This document shows positions 1 through 7,162 of a stretch of DNA of 64,000 bases, one piece after another; within the stretch, counting starts at the first letter, position 1; the number at the start of each line of letters is the position of its first letter. Under the pieces are notes generated by a model. The model made no database searches, was not told the DNA's origin, and worked only from the letters and a program-made list of their open reading frames with translations. The DNA comes from an uncultured Microbacteriaceae bacterium (GTDB taxonomy: Bacteria > Actinomycetota > Actinomycetes > Actinomycetales > Microbacteriaceae): assembly GCA_903859205.1 (NCBI GenBank), contig CAIOLM010000018.1, positions 121,373-185,372 of the forward strand, read 5' to 3'. The position numbers and the translations under genes were made by a program.

Positions 1-1
1 C

Positions 2-1270
2 GAGCGAGCAGCTGCCGCTTCCGGTGTCAATGTGCAGCAGACGAAAATCATGGCATTCGCCATTTCGGGTGCACTGGCTGGTCTCGGTGGAATTCTGCTG
101 ACGTACCAGTATGAGCTCGCAGTATTCACGTACTACGACTCGTTCAACTCACTGTTGGCCGTTGCCTGGATCATCATCGGTGGTGTCGGCTTCGTCGTCG
201 GCGCAATCTTTGCCGCCGTTGGTGCCCCCGGTGCTCTGTCCTCACTGATCGGTCTCAACTGGGATGGCTTCGTTTCTTGGCTGCCACTCATTGCTGGCGT
301 CGGTTCGCTCGGTGCGGTTATCTTCAACCCGCACGGTATCGTTCAAGACCTTGCTATGCGCTTCGGCAAGCTCGACAAGAAGATTTCGGCCAACCTTCCC
401 TGGGTCAAGCCGGTCAAGCAGTACTCGCTGCCCACCGATGCAATTGAAGTCACGCGGGTTGAGCCGAAGACTCTGACGATCGATCACCTCTCGGTTCGCT
501 ACGGCGGCGTTGTCGCTGTGAACGACCTCAGCTTTGAGGTCAAACCGGGCCAGGTCATTGGTCTCATCGGTCCCAACGGTGCGGGTAAGACTTCGCTGAT
601 GGATGCTGTTACCGGATTCACGCCTTACTCGGGCAAGGTCTTGATCGATGGCAAGAGCGTCAATGGAAAGCAAGCCCACCAGCGCGCTGACCGCGGTCTG
701 GTTCGTTCTTTCCAGGGTGTTGAGCTCTTCCCCGAGATGACGGTTCTCGAGAACCTTCAGGTTCCGCAAGACCACCAGGGTGGTTTCGGCGGTCTCGTCG
801 AGCTCATCAAGCCTGCAAAGACCAAGCTTCACCCGGTCACCATTGCAGCCGTGCGCGACTTCGGCCTTGAAGATCTGCTCAACCGCACTCCGGATGACAT
901 CTCGTTCGGCCAGCGTCGTCTGGTTGCCATCGCGCGTGCTGTTGCCGCTCGTCCTTCGATTCTTCTGCTGGACGAGCCGGTGGCAGGTCTGAGCGAGCAC
1001 GAGTCAGAGGAATTCGGACAGCTGGTTCGCCGTCTCGCCGACAACTGGGGCATGGCTATCTTGGTCATCGAACACGACATGAACTTCGTGATGACCATCT
1101 GTGATGAGATCAATGTCATCGACTTCGGCACATACGTCACCTCCGGTACCCCACAAGAGGTTCGCGAAAGCCCCGCAGCTATCGCGGCCTACTTGGGCGA
1201 TGACACCGAAGAGCAGGGTGCTGATGCTGACGAAGCAGCAGCCAACGAGTCGAAGGGCGTGAAGAACTAA
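2..1270 (+). CDS. LivM-LivG fusion of a branched-chain-amino-acid-type ABC importer (5' partial)
   Basis: The reading frame is open to the left edge, so the start lies outside the window. The first ~115 visible residues are the end of a LivM-type inner-membrane permease (the RAAAASGV and LAGLGGILL stretches, then several hydrophobic segments). After a linker of about 35 residues comes a complete LivG-type ATPase with Walker A GPNGAGKT (near 568-591), signature SFGQRRLVAIARA and Walker B ILLLDEPVAGL. Permease and ATPase are thus one polypeptide. This family imports branched-chain amino acids, amides or aromatic acids; given the neighbours an aromatic acid is the likely substrate, which is inference. 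The stop overlaps the start of the next ATPase by one base. Confidence 0.9.
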   Translation, partial: ERAAAASGVNVQQTKIMAFAISGALAGLGGILLTYQYELAVFTYYDSFNSLLAVAWIIIGGVGFVVGAIFAAVGAPGALSSLIGLNWDGFVSWLPLIAGVGSLGAVIFNPHGIVQDLAMRFGKLDKKISANLPWVKPVKQYSLPTDAIEVTRVEPKTLTIDHLSVRYGGVVAVNDLSFEVKPGQVIGLIGPNGAGKTSLMDAVTGFTPYSGKVLIDGKSVNGKQAHQRADRGLVRSFQGVELFPEMTVLENLQVPQDHQGGFGGLVELIKPAKTKLHPVTIAAVRDFGLEDLLNRTPDDISFGQRRLVAIARAVAARPSILLLDEPVAGLSEHESEEFGQLVRRLADNWGMAILVIEHDMNFVMTICDEINVIDFGTYVTSGTPQEVRESPAAIAAYLGDDTEEQGADADEAAANESKGVKN

Positions 1271-1959
1271 TGTCTGAAGTTCTCATCAAAACCACTGATC
1301 TCCACTGCGGTTACGGTGGCATCGACATCGTCAAGGGCATCAACATCGAGGTTCGAGCCGGAGAGGTCGTTGCTCTCCTGGGAGCAAACGGCGCCGGTAA
1401 GACGACGACCATGTTGACACTCGCAGGCGAGCTCGCCCCCATCAGCGGTGAGGCTTCCGTCCTCGACCTGCCTCGAAACCGCGCTCTGTACAAGCGTGCG
1501 CGCAAGGGCCTGTCGTTCGTCACTGAAGAGCGCTCGATATTTCCGCACCTCACGACCAAGCAGAACCTTGCTGTCGGTCGCGTGAACATCGAAGAAGCAA
1601 CCGAGATCTTCCCGGAGCTCGTTCCGCTGCTTAACCGACGCGCTGGTCTTCTCTCCGGTGGTGAGCAGCAAATGCTGACGCTGAGCCGCGCCATTTCTCG
1701 CAGCCCCAAGCTTCTGCTCGCAGATGAGCTCTCACTGGGTCTTGCTCCCAAGACGGTCGGCCGCTTGCTTCGCGCAGTTCGTGCAGCCGCTGACCAGGGC
1801 GTCGGTGCGCTGCTCATCGAACAGCACGTCAATCGTGTTCTCGACATTGCCGACCGCGTGTACTTGCTGCACCACGGTGTCATCGAGTTTGAAGGCACTG
1901 CCGACGAGGCTCGAGCAAACATGGATCGCATCCAGGCCACGTACCTGGCTGCTGGCTAA
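1270..1959 (+). CDS. livF: LivF-type ABC transporter ATPase
   Basis: This 229-residue protein is the second ATPase of the importer and has normal LivF length. It shows Walker A GANGAGKT, signature LSGGEQQMLTLSRA, Walker B LLLADELSLGL and a switch His in LLIEQHV. It starts on the last base of the upstream stop codon, so it is translationally coupled. It should pair with the upstream LivG half to drive uptake through LivH/LivM. The substrate is not readable from the ATPase; the adjoining aromatic genes suggest an aromatic acid, but amino acids remain possible. Confidence 0.92.
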   Translation: MSEVLIKTTDLHCGYGGIDIVKGINIEVRAGEVVALLGANGAGKTTTMLTLAGELAPISGEASVLDLPRNRALYKRARKGLSFVTEERSIFPHLTTKQNLAVGRVNIEEATEIFPELVPLLNRRAGLLSGGEQQMLTLSRAISRSPKLLLADELSLGLAPKTVGRLLRAVRAAADQGVGALLIEQHVNRVLDIADRVYLLHHGVIEFEGTADEARANMDRIQATYLAAG

Positions 1960-1994
1960 AGAACTTCTGTACGAAGAGAAAAGGAAGGACGACG

Positions 1995-3089
1995 ATGTCT
2001 GAACAGAAAACAATGAGGGCTCACCGCCTACAGACCCGCAAGGCGAAGTGGACGATTGAAACCGTACCGGTTCCCACTCCCGGTCCAGACGAAGTCCTCG
2101 TTAAGGTCGCCTACTGCGGCATTTGCCACTCTGACCTGAGCTTCAACTTTGGTGAGTTTGAGACATCGAATGACCAGACATCTGGTTCTCCCATGCACCG
2201 TGTTCCTGACGTGGTGACGTCCGGTCACGAAATCTCAGGAACCATCGCTGGTCTCGGTGAGGGAGTCACCAACTGGAAAATTGGCGACCGCGTCATCGTT
2301 CCCATCGGACAGCCCGACCACACCTGTGAGGTCTGCCGCACCGGAATTTTCGAAGACTGTCCCAATCTTCGTGTCATGGCCGTGACGGCTGACGGTGGAT
2401 GGGCTGAGTACACGCTCGCTCGCGCAATCAGCCCGATTCGCATCCCTGACTCGCTGCCTCTTGACCACGCAGCCATCATTCCCGACGCGCTATCAACCCC
2501 GTACGCCGCTGTTGTCAACACCGGCCAGGTTCAGGTGGGCGAGGCTGTTGGTATTTGGGGTGTCGGTGGCGTTGGAACGCACATGGTGCAGGTTGCGCGC
2601 CTCGTTGGTGCCAGCCCCATCATCGCCTTTGATATCAGCGAGGCCACTCGTCAGCGTGCGCTCGACCGTGGCGCTGACTTTGCGTTTGACTCGCGCGACC
2701 CCGACCTTCTTGAAAAGGTCAAGGCCGCAACAGGTGGACACATGTTCGATGTGACTCTTGACGCTGTCGGCCTCAAGGTGACCTTCGAACAGGCGCTCGC
2801 TTTCACGCGCCCGCGTGGTCGTTGTATCGCCGTCGGCGAGACCGAGCAGGAAGTCACCATCGGTACCACTCTGCGTTTCGGCATCTCGCGCAAGCAGGTT
2901 CGCGCGCACCTCGGTTGCCCGAACGAAGATGTCGAAAAGCTCGTCAAGCTGGTTGCAGCTGGTCGCCTCGACGTCAGTCAGTCGATCTCGAACGTCGTTT
3001 CACTCGAGAACCTAGAAGAAGGCATCCACCAGCTGCATTCGCACGAGGGTGACCCGATCCGTATTCTCGTCAAGCCCGGTAAGGACTAA
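1995..3089 (+). CDS. Zinc-dependent alcohol dehydrogenase (MDR family)
   Basis: This is a 364-residue medium-chain dehydrogenase preceded by a good Shine-Dalgarno (AAGGAAGGA). Catalytic zinc residues are visible in CGICHSDL and GHEISG. The structural zinc loop has CEVC and a later Cys (CPNL), so one of the usual four Cys may be replaced. The coenzyme site is GVGGVGTHMVQVA in a Rossmann fold. It lies 35 bp after livF, probably in the same operon, and a strong terminator follows. It should interconvert an alcohol and an aldehyde with NAD(P); in this setting an aromatic alcohol is plausible, though the substrate cannot be read from sequence. Confidence 0.85.
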   Translation: MSEQKTMRAHRLQTRKAKWTIETVPVPTPGPDEVLVKVAYCGICHSDLSFNFGEFETSNDQTSGSPMHRVPDVVTSGHEISGTIAGLGEGVTNWKIGDRVIVPIGQPDHTCEVCRTGIFEDCPNLRVMAVTADGGWAEYTLARAISPIRIPDSLPLDHAAIIPDALSTPYAAVVNTGQVQVGEAVGIWGVGGVGTHMVQVARLVGASPIIAFDISEATRQRALDRGADFAFDSRDPDLLEKVKAATGGHMFDVTLDAVGLKVTFEQALAFTRPRGRCIAVGETEQEVTIGTTLRFGISRKQVRAHLGCPNEDVEKLVKLVAAGRLDVSQSISNVVSLENLEEGIHQLHSHEGDPIRILVKPGKD

Positions 3090-3102
3090 CCCTTACCTAG
3101 AC

Positions 3103-3140
3103 AAAAGCCCCGAACCTGATGCGGAAGGTTTGGGGCTTTT
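3103..3140 (+). terminator. Rho-independent terminator after the transporter/ADH operon
   Basis: Near-perfect 15-bp arms (3103-3117 and 3126-3140) with an 8-nt loop, ending in a T run. It closes the plus-strand operon. The A run on the other arm could let it also act for the minus-strand gene ending at 3234. Confidence 0.85.
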
Positions 3141-3233
3141 GTTATGTCGCGTGTGGTGTGAGCGCGACCATGCTCACGATGTCGCGGCAGAGCACCAGAA
3201 GGCCGGAAGGCGCCCAGGAGCGCCCCAGCCAGA

Positions 3234-5342
3234 CTAGGATTCCGCGAGGTAGAGTGCCGCATCGAGAACGACGATCTCGCCGTCTTCGGTCACGGCAACC
3301 GGGTTGAGATCGAGCCCACCCAAGGCGTCACCATGATCGGCCACGATGCGAGCGAGCGCGTCAATGAGACCTGCGAGTGACTTTTTGTTGACGGGAGTGC
3401 GACCCCGGGCACCGCGCAATAGGGCTGCACCCTGGAGCTCATCGACCATGCGCTCGGCAGCGTCGGGACCCAGGGGCAGACCGCGCATCGTGACGTCACC
3501 GAGAATTTCAGCCCAAATGCCTCCGAGTCCCAGCAGGATCACGTGCCCGAAGGTGTCGTCTTTGTGAATGCCCGAAATGAGCTCGAGGACGGGCTTGACC
3601 ATGCGGCTCACCGTAACGCCTTCAAGGGCAGCGTGAGGAGTTGCTGCGGCGGCGTTTGCCATGACTCGGGCTGTAGCCTCTGCGACCTCTTCTGCAGAGG
3701 TGAGACCCAGGACGACGCCACCAACCTCGGTCTTGTGGGCGATGTCGGGTGAAGAAATCTTCACGGCGACCGGATAGCCGACTTCATCAGCTGCTGCCAC
3801 TGCCTCTTGGGCGTTCGCGGCCAGTCGCTGCGAGGCAACGGGAACGCCATATTCTGCAAGCCAGTTGAGGGTGGTGTTCTCTGTGATGACCGTGGGAAGC
3901 GGAATTTTTGGCGTGCTCGACGATGATTTCACTGCAGCTATCTGGGCACTTGTGGGAGCGCTGACAAACCTGTGCAGCAAAGAGATTGCTTCGACGGCCT
4001 CTCCGGGAGACGACAATACGGGAACGTTCCCGTCACGAAGTCGGTTGCGCAGGTGGTCTGACTCGCGGCCCGAAAGTATGACGCCGACGACAGGCTTGGT
4101 CGCGTTGTGCGAAAGCCCGCAGTATTTGTCTACCCACTGCCCACCTTCAGGGCCACCTGAACTGGGAACGGCATGGATGACCGCACCGACTCCGTCGTCC
4201 TCGAGAAGCGCCTCGACGATATCGACCAGAGCAAAACGCTTCTGCATGCTCTGCGCGGTCACATCGATGGGGTTGTGAACGGGCTGCTCTTGAGCAAAGT
4301 CGGGAAGGTTTTCTTTGACCTTGACTTGAGTCGCCGGGCTGAGTTCGGCAAGTGTAACGCCGAGCTCATCGGCGCGGTCTGCCGAGATGGCGGCAGCGCC
4401 GCCCGAGTTCGTCACGACGGCGATGCTATTTGACGTCGGCAGCTTTCCGAGAGCGGCAACGGCAACCATCGGGGGAATCTGGTCGAGGTCAGTAACCTCA
4501 AGAACTCCGTACTGTCGCATGAGAGCTTGCAGGGTCGGATACGAACCGGCTAGCGCTCCGGTGTGGGATTTGACCATGGCAGAGCCGCTTTCGGTGCGGC
4601 CAACCTTCATCGCGATGAGTGGTTTGCCGAGGTCACGCAGACGCTGGCAGACCTTGAGGAACCTCTCGCCCTCACGAATCTCTTCAAAGACAGTGGCAAT
4701 AACTTTGACCTTGGGGTCTTCAGCCAGGTGTTCGAGGATGTCGACGATCGTCACGTCGGCCTCGTTGCCGGTTGCGACACCGTAACCAAGAGGTATTCCG
4801 GCATCCAGCATGCGATCGCACAGCGATGTCATACCCGAGCCGCTTTGCGAAACGACGGCAACACTACCCACGTCACTGACAGCTTTACGACCGTACCAAA
4901 CAAAGGAAAGGGGCAATCCACGTACATAGTCGTGCACGCCAAGTGTGTTCGGTCCGAGAAGAAGCATGCCGTGTTCGCGGGCGATGTCACGCATGCGATC
5001 CTGTGCATCGGCGCCTTCGGCACGGTCGCCTTCGCCGAAACCCGAAGAGATAACGACGGCAACCTTGCACCCGCGCTTGGCGAGACCTTCAATGGCTTCG
5101 ACAACGGCGGCGGCCGGAACCACGACAAGTCCGACGTCGGGGGCCTCGGGCAAGGATGCCGGGTCGGGGTAGACCTTGAATCCGCCGATTTCGTCGCGGG
5201 TCGGATTGACGGGGTAGACGGCGATATCGAGACCGGACTCACTCAGGTACGCAATCGGGCGACCGGCCAGACCCATGAGATTGCTCGACGCACCCACGAC
5301 AGCAATACTGCGTGGGGCGAAGAGAGGAGTGAGATTGCGCAC
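3234..5342 (-). CDS. NDP-forming acyl-CoA synthetase, probable feruloyl-CoA/hydroxycinnamoyl-CoA synthetase
   Basis: This 702-residue protein has the fused layout of ADP-forming acetyl-CoA synthetases: a CoA-binding Rossmann domain at the N-terminus (SIAVVGASSN), ligase-CoA domains with the phospho-His region SHTGALAG, and a C-terminal ATP-grasp domain (PVAVKISS, IAHKTEVGGV, GLGGIWAE). Ferulate ligases of the Sphingobium FerA type belong to this family. The gene directly follows and overlaps by one base (TAGTG) a hydroxycinnamoyl-CoA hydratase-lyase, so activation of ferulate, p-coumarate or caffeate with CoA and ATP is the best guess. The start is GTG at 5342. Acetate or another acid is the alternative substrate. 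Confidence 0.8.
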   Translation of the reverse strand: MRNLTPLFAPRSIAVVGASSNLMGLAGRPIAYLSESGLDIAVYPVNPTRDEIGGFKVYPDPASLPEAPDVGLVVVPAAAVVEAIEGLAKRGCKVAVVISSGFGEGDRAEGADAQDRMRDIAREHGMLLLGPNTLGVHDYVRGLPLSFVWYGRKAVSDVGSVAVVSQSGSGMTSLCDRMLDAGIPLGYGVATGNEADVTIVDILEHLAEDPKVKVIATVFEEIREGERFLKVCQRLRDLGKPLIAMKVGRTESGSAMVKSHTGALAGSYPTLQALMRQYGVLEVTDLDQIPPMVAVAALGKLPTSNSIAVVTNSGGAAAISADRADELGVTLAELSPATQVKVKENLPDFAQEQPVHNPIDVTAQSMQKRFALVDIVEALLEDDGVGAVIHAVPSSGGPEGGQWVDKYCGLSHNATKPVVGVILSGRESDHLRNRLRDGNVPVLSSPGEAVEAISLLHRFVSAPTSAQIAAVKSSSSTPKIPLPTVITENTTLNWLAEYGVPVASQRLAANAQEAVAAADEVGYPVAVKISSPDIAHKTEVGGVVLGLTSAEEVAEATARVMANAAAATPHAALEGVTVSRMVKPVLELISGIHKDDTFGHVILLGLGGIWAEILGDVTMRGLPLGPDAAERMVDELQGAALLRGARGRTPVNKKSLAGLIDALARIVADHGDALGGLDLNPVAVTEDGEIVVLDAALYLAES

Positions 5343-6166
5343 TATTTCTTGTCTCGGTCGTATGCGCCCAGGCCTGGCTTGAACGTCTTCTTGTCGAGGA
5401 ACTGTTCGAGGCCCTTGACGCGGCCACGCTCGGGGTCACGCATCGTCAGTTGAGCCGATTTTGCGGCAAGGTAGTCGGCTGACTGCTCGTAGTTCATGTC
5501 GGTCGACATGCGCAGAGCCTCTTTGGTCGAGCGAAGAGTCACCGGGTTGAGCTTGAGGAGGGTCTCGGTGAGCTCGCGGACAGCGCCGTCGAGCTCGGCG
5601 CGGGGCACAGAATCATTGACCAGGCCAATCTCTTTCGCGCGCTGACCGTCGAACGTTTTACCCGTGAGGGCGTAGTACATCGCATCGCGGTACCCCAGAG
5701 CCACGGTGACATCTTTTGTAACCAGGCCACCGGGCAAGATGCCCCAGTTAACCTCGGAGAGCCCAAACTGAGCTTCGTCAGCGGCGATTGCGAGGTCGCA
5801 CGAGACCAGTGGCATGAAGCCTCCGCCGAAGCACCAGCCATTGACTGCGGCAATCGTGACGCGCGGGAAGAAACGCAGTTTGTTATACGACCACTCACGC
5901 ATGACGTACTTTGCTCGCTCCGACAGCACGGGGTCATGTTCGGTATCGCGGAAGTACTCCTGCAGGTCCATGCCTGCGGTGAACGACTCGCCAGCACCGG
6001 TGAGCACCAGGACATCCGTTTGCGGATCGACCGCCAGGCGAGTGAGGGCATCGAGCATCTCTTCATTGAGCTGTGGGCTCATCGCGTTGCGCTTATTGGG
6101 TCTGTTGAGGGTGACCGTTGTGACGCGGTTCTCGTTCTCTACCTTGATGCATTCGTAGTTGGGCAC
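5342..6166 (-). CDS. ech: p-Hydroxycinnamoyl-CoA (feruloyl-CoA) hydratase-lyase
   Basis: This crotonase-fold enzyme of about 274 residues matches the hydroxycinnamoyl-CoA hydratase-lyase subgroup. It shows RPNKRNAMSP near the N-terminus, TAGMDLQEYFR, the oxyanion and active-site stretch NGWCFGGGF, and FGLSEVNWGI with the glutamate used for hydration. The family hydrates feruloyl- or p-coumaroyl-CoA and splits it to vanillin or 4-hydroxybenzaldehyde plus acetyl-CoA. The start is taken as GTG at 6166 because AAGGAGC lies just upstream; the open frame runs further to 6211. The partner ligase is immediately downstream and a PaaX-type regulator upstream. Confidence 0.88.
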   Translation of the reverse strand: MPNYECIKVENENRVTTVTLNRPNKRNAMSPQLNEEMLDALTRLAVDPQTDVLVLTGAGESFTAGMDLQEYFRDTEHDPVLSERAKYVMREWSYNKLRFFPRVTIAAVNGWCFGGGFMPLVSCDLAIAADEAQFGLSEVNWGILPGGLVTKDVTVALGYRDAMYYALTGKTFDGQRAKEIGLVNDSVPRAELDGAVRELTETLLKLNPVTLRSTKEALRMSTDMNYEQSADYLAAKSAQLTMRDPERGRVKGLEQFLDKKTFKPGLGAYDRDKK

Positions 6167-6208
6167 CGTTGCTCCTTGAAGTAATGCGCCAATCGCGCTT
6201 GAGTCAAA

Positions 6209-6244
6209 CATATAACCAAATAATGATTGCCGTCAACGCGTTGA
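6209..6244 (-). promoter_or_regulatory. Promoter of the ech operon with a palindromic operator
   Basis: On the minus strand a -35 TTGACG (6231-6236) and a -10 TATATG (6209-6214) are separated by 16 bp. The perfect 12-bp palindrome TCAACGCGTTGA (6233-6244) overlaps the -35 box, the expected position for a repressor site. PaaX-family regulators repress catabolic operons until a CoA thioester binds; that this palindrome is its site is inference. Confidence 0.55.
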
Positions 6245-6252
6245 TATATGAG

Positions 6253-7065
6253 TTAGATAAACATCTCTCCGTAGAGGTCGCCTGATTTGGCAGAAAGCGC
6301 CGAGTGGGCCCTTTCGAACAGCTCACGTGCTTTCTCGCCACTCCAGCCGGTGGGCTGCAATTCAGCAGGAAGGTGCGGGTCGCGTTTGCCAAACTCGCGG
6401 TAAGAATGGACTAGTTCAATTCGGTGGCGAAGGGACTGTCGGGGGTCTTCGCACGCCTCTTTATACGTGGGTGTTTTGGCTGTCACCCACGCGACGAATG
6501 CCTCATACTCTTGACGCAGCGAGTTCATGTCCCAGCATCGTTCAACCAGATTGCGGTCAGCTTCGAGGCCCGTGGAGCGTGTCGTAAGCAGTGTGAGCTT
6601 GGCTGATTTCAAATGCGATGTCGCTGCGGCGATGTCGTCGAGCTGGCCCTGAGGCCGAATCCAGGTCGCCGGTGCCAGCGGGCCAAACCCTAACCACATG
6701 AGCTGCTTTCGCAATTCATCACGTGTTTGTCGGTCGCTCTCGGGCACGGTGTAAATCACCATCGACCAGTTACCACTCCATGGCGCAACCGAAGCTTGGT
6801 GCATGCGCTGCGCTGCCTCGTGGATGTTCTCAACGGCTGTTGAACTGATCGTGTAGATCGACTCACGGCCCTCGTGTCTTACATCGAACCAACCGCGCTC
6901 ACGAAGGCGAGCAAGCGTCACGCGCATGGTGGGGCCGGGAATGCCCAGCTCTTCACCAAGCTCAACGAGCGACTTGAGACGCAGTGTCCGGCCACCGCTT
7001 CGTCGAATGTCTCCGAGCAGGTCCAAGACCAGCGCACCGGGTCGCGTTGTCATGTCTGTGCTCAC
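6253..7065 (-). CDS. PaaX-family transcriptional regulator
   Basis: The 270-residue protein has a winged helix near the N-terminus (residues ~10-70, with MRVTLARLRERGWF as the recognition region) followed by the PaaX-like middle and C-terminal domains. PaaX proteins repress phenylacetate and related aromatic-CoA operons and are released by an aryl-CoA. The gene sits between the ech/CoA-ligase operon and the divergent acyl-CoA dehydrogenase operon, so it probably controls both. The GTG at 7065 fits leaderless translation: TAGTAT ends 6 nt before it. An ATG at 7053 is the alternative. The effector is probably feruloyl- or coumaroyl-CoA, by inference only. Confidence 0.85.
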   Translation of the reverse strand: MSTDMTTRPGALVLDLLGDIRRSGGRTLRLKSLVELGEELGIPGPTMRVTLARLRERGWFDVRHEGRESIYTISSTAVENIHEAAQRMHQASVAPWSGNWSMVIYTVPESDRQTRDELRKQLMWLGFGPLAPATWIRPQGQLDDIAAATSHLKSAKLTLLTTRSTGLEADRNLVERCWDMNSLRQEYEAFVAWVTAKTPTYKEACEDPRQSLRHRIELVHSYREFGKRDPHLPAELQPTGWSGEKARELFERAHSALSAKSGDLYGEMFI

Positions 7066-7067
7066 GA

Positions 7068-7082
7068 TTGGATACTATCCAA
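7068..7082. promoter_or_regulatory. Palindromic operator over the paaX-like promoter
   Basis: TTGGATACTATCCAA is a perfect 7+1+7 palindrome that contains the minus-strand -10 TAGTAT of the leaderless regulator gene. A protein bound here would block that promoter, which suggests autoregulation. It lies in the divergent region shared with the plus-strand acyl-CoA dehydrogenase operon. Confidence 0.5.
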
Positions 7083-7162
7083 AGTCATTCTGTAACAACA
7101 GCACGTCAGGGTGTAGAGTTTTAGATATATCTTTTTTCAACGTGAGTTAGAGGAACGCGAGC

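Noticed and set aside
242..1000. 252-codon minus-strand frame over the ABC transporter
   Set aside because: Shadow of the LivM-LivG coding frame, with low-complexity composition.
3141..3233. Small frames after the first terminator
   Set aside because: No ribosome site or family similarity; GC-rich short repeats only.
4563..5453. 296-codon plus-strand frame over the acyl-CoA synthetase
   Set aside because: No recognisable domain, no ribosome site, and the minus strand encodes a clear NDP-forming ligase.
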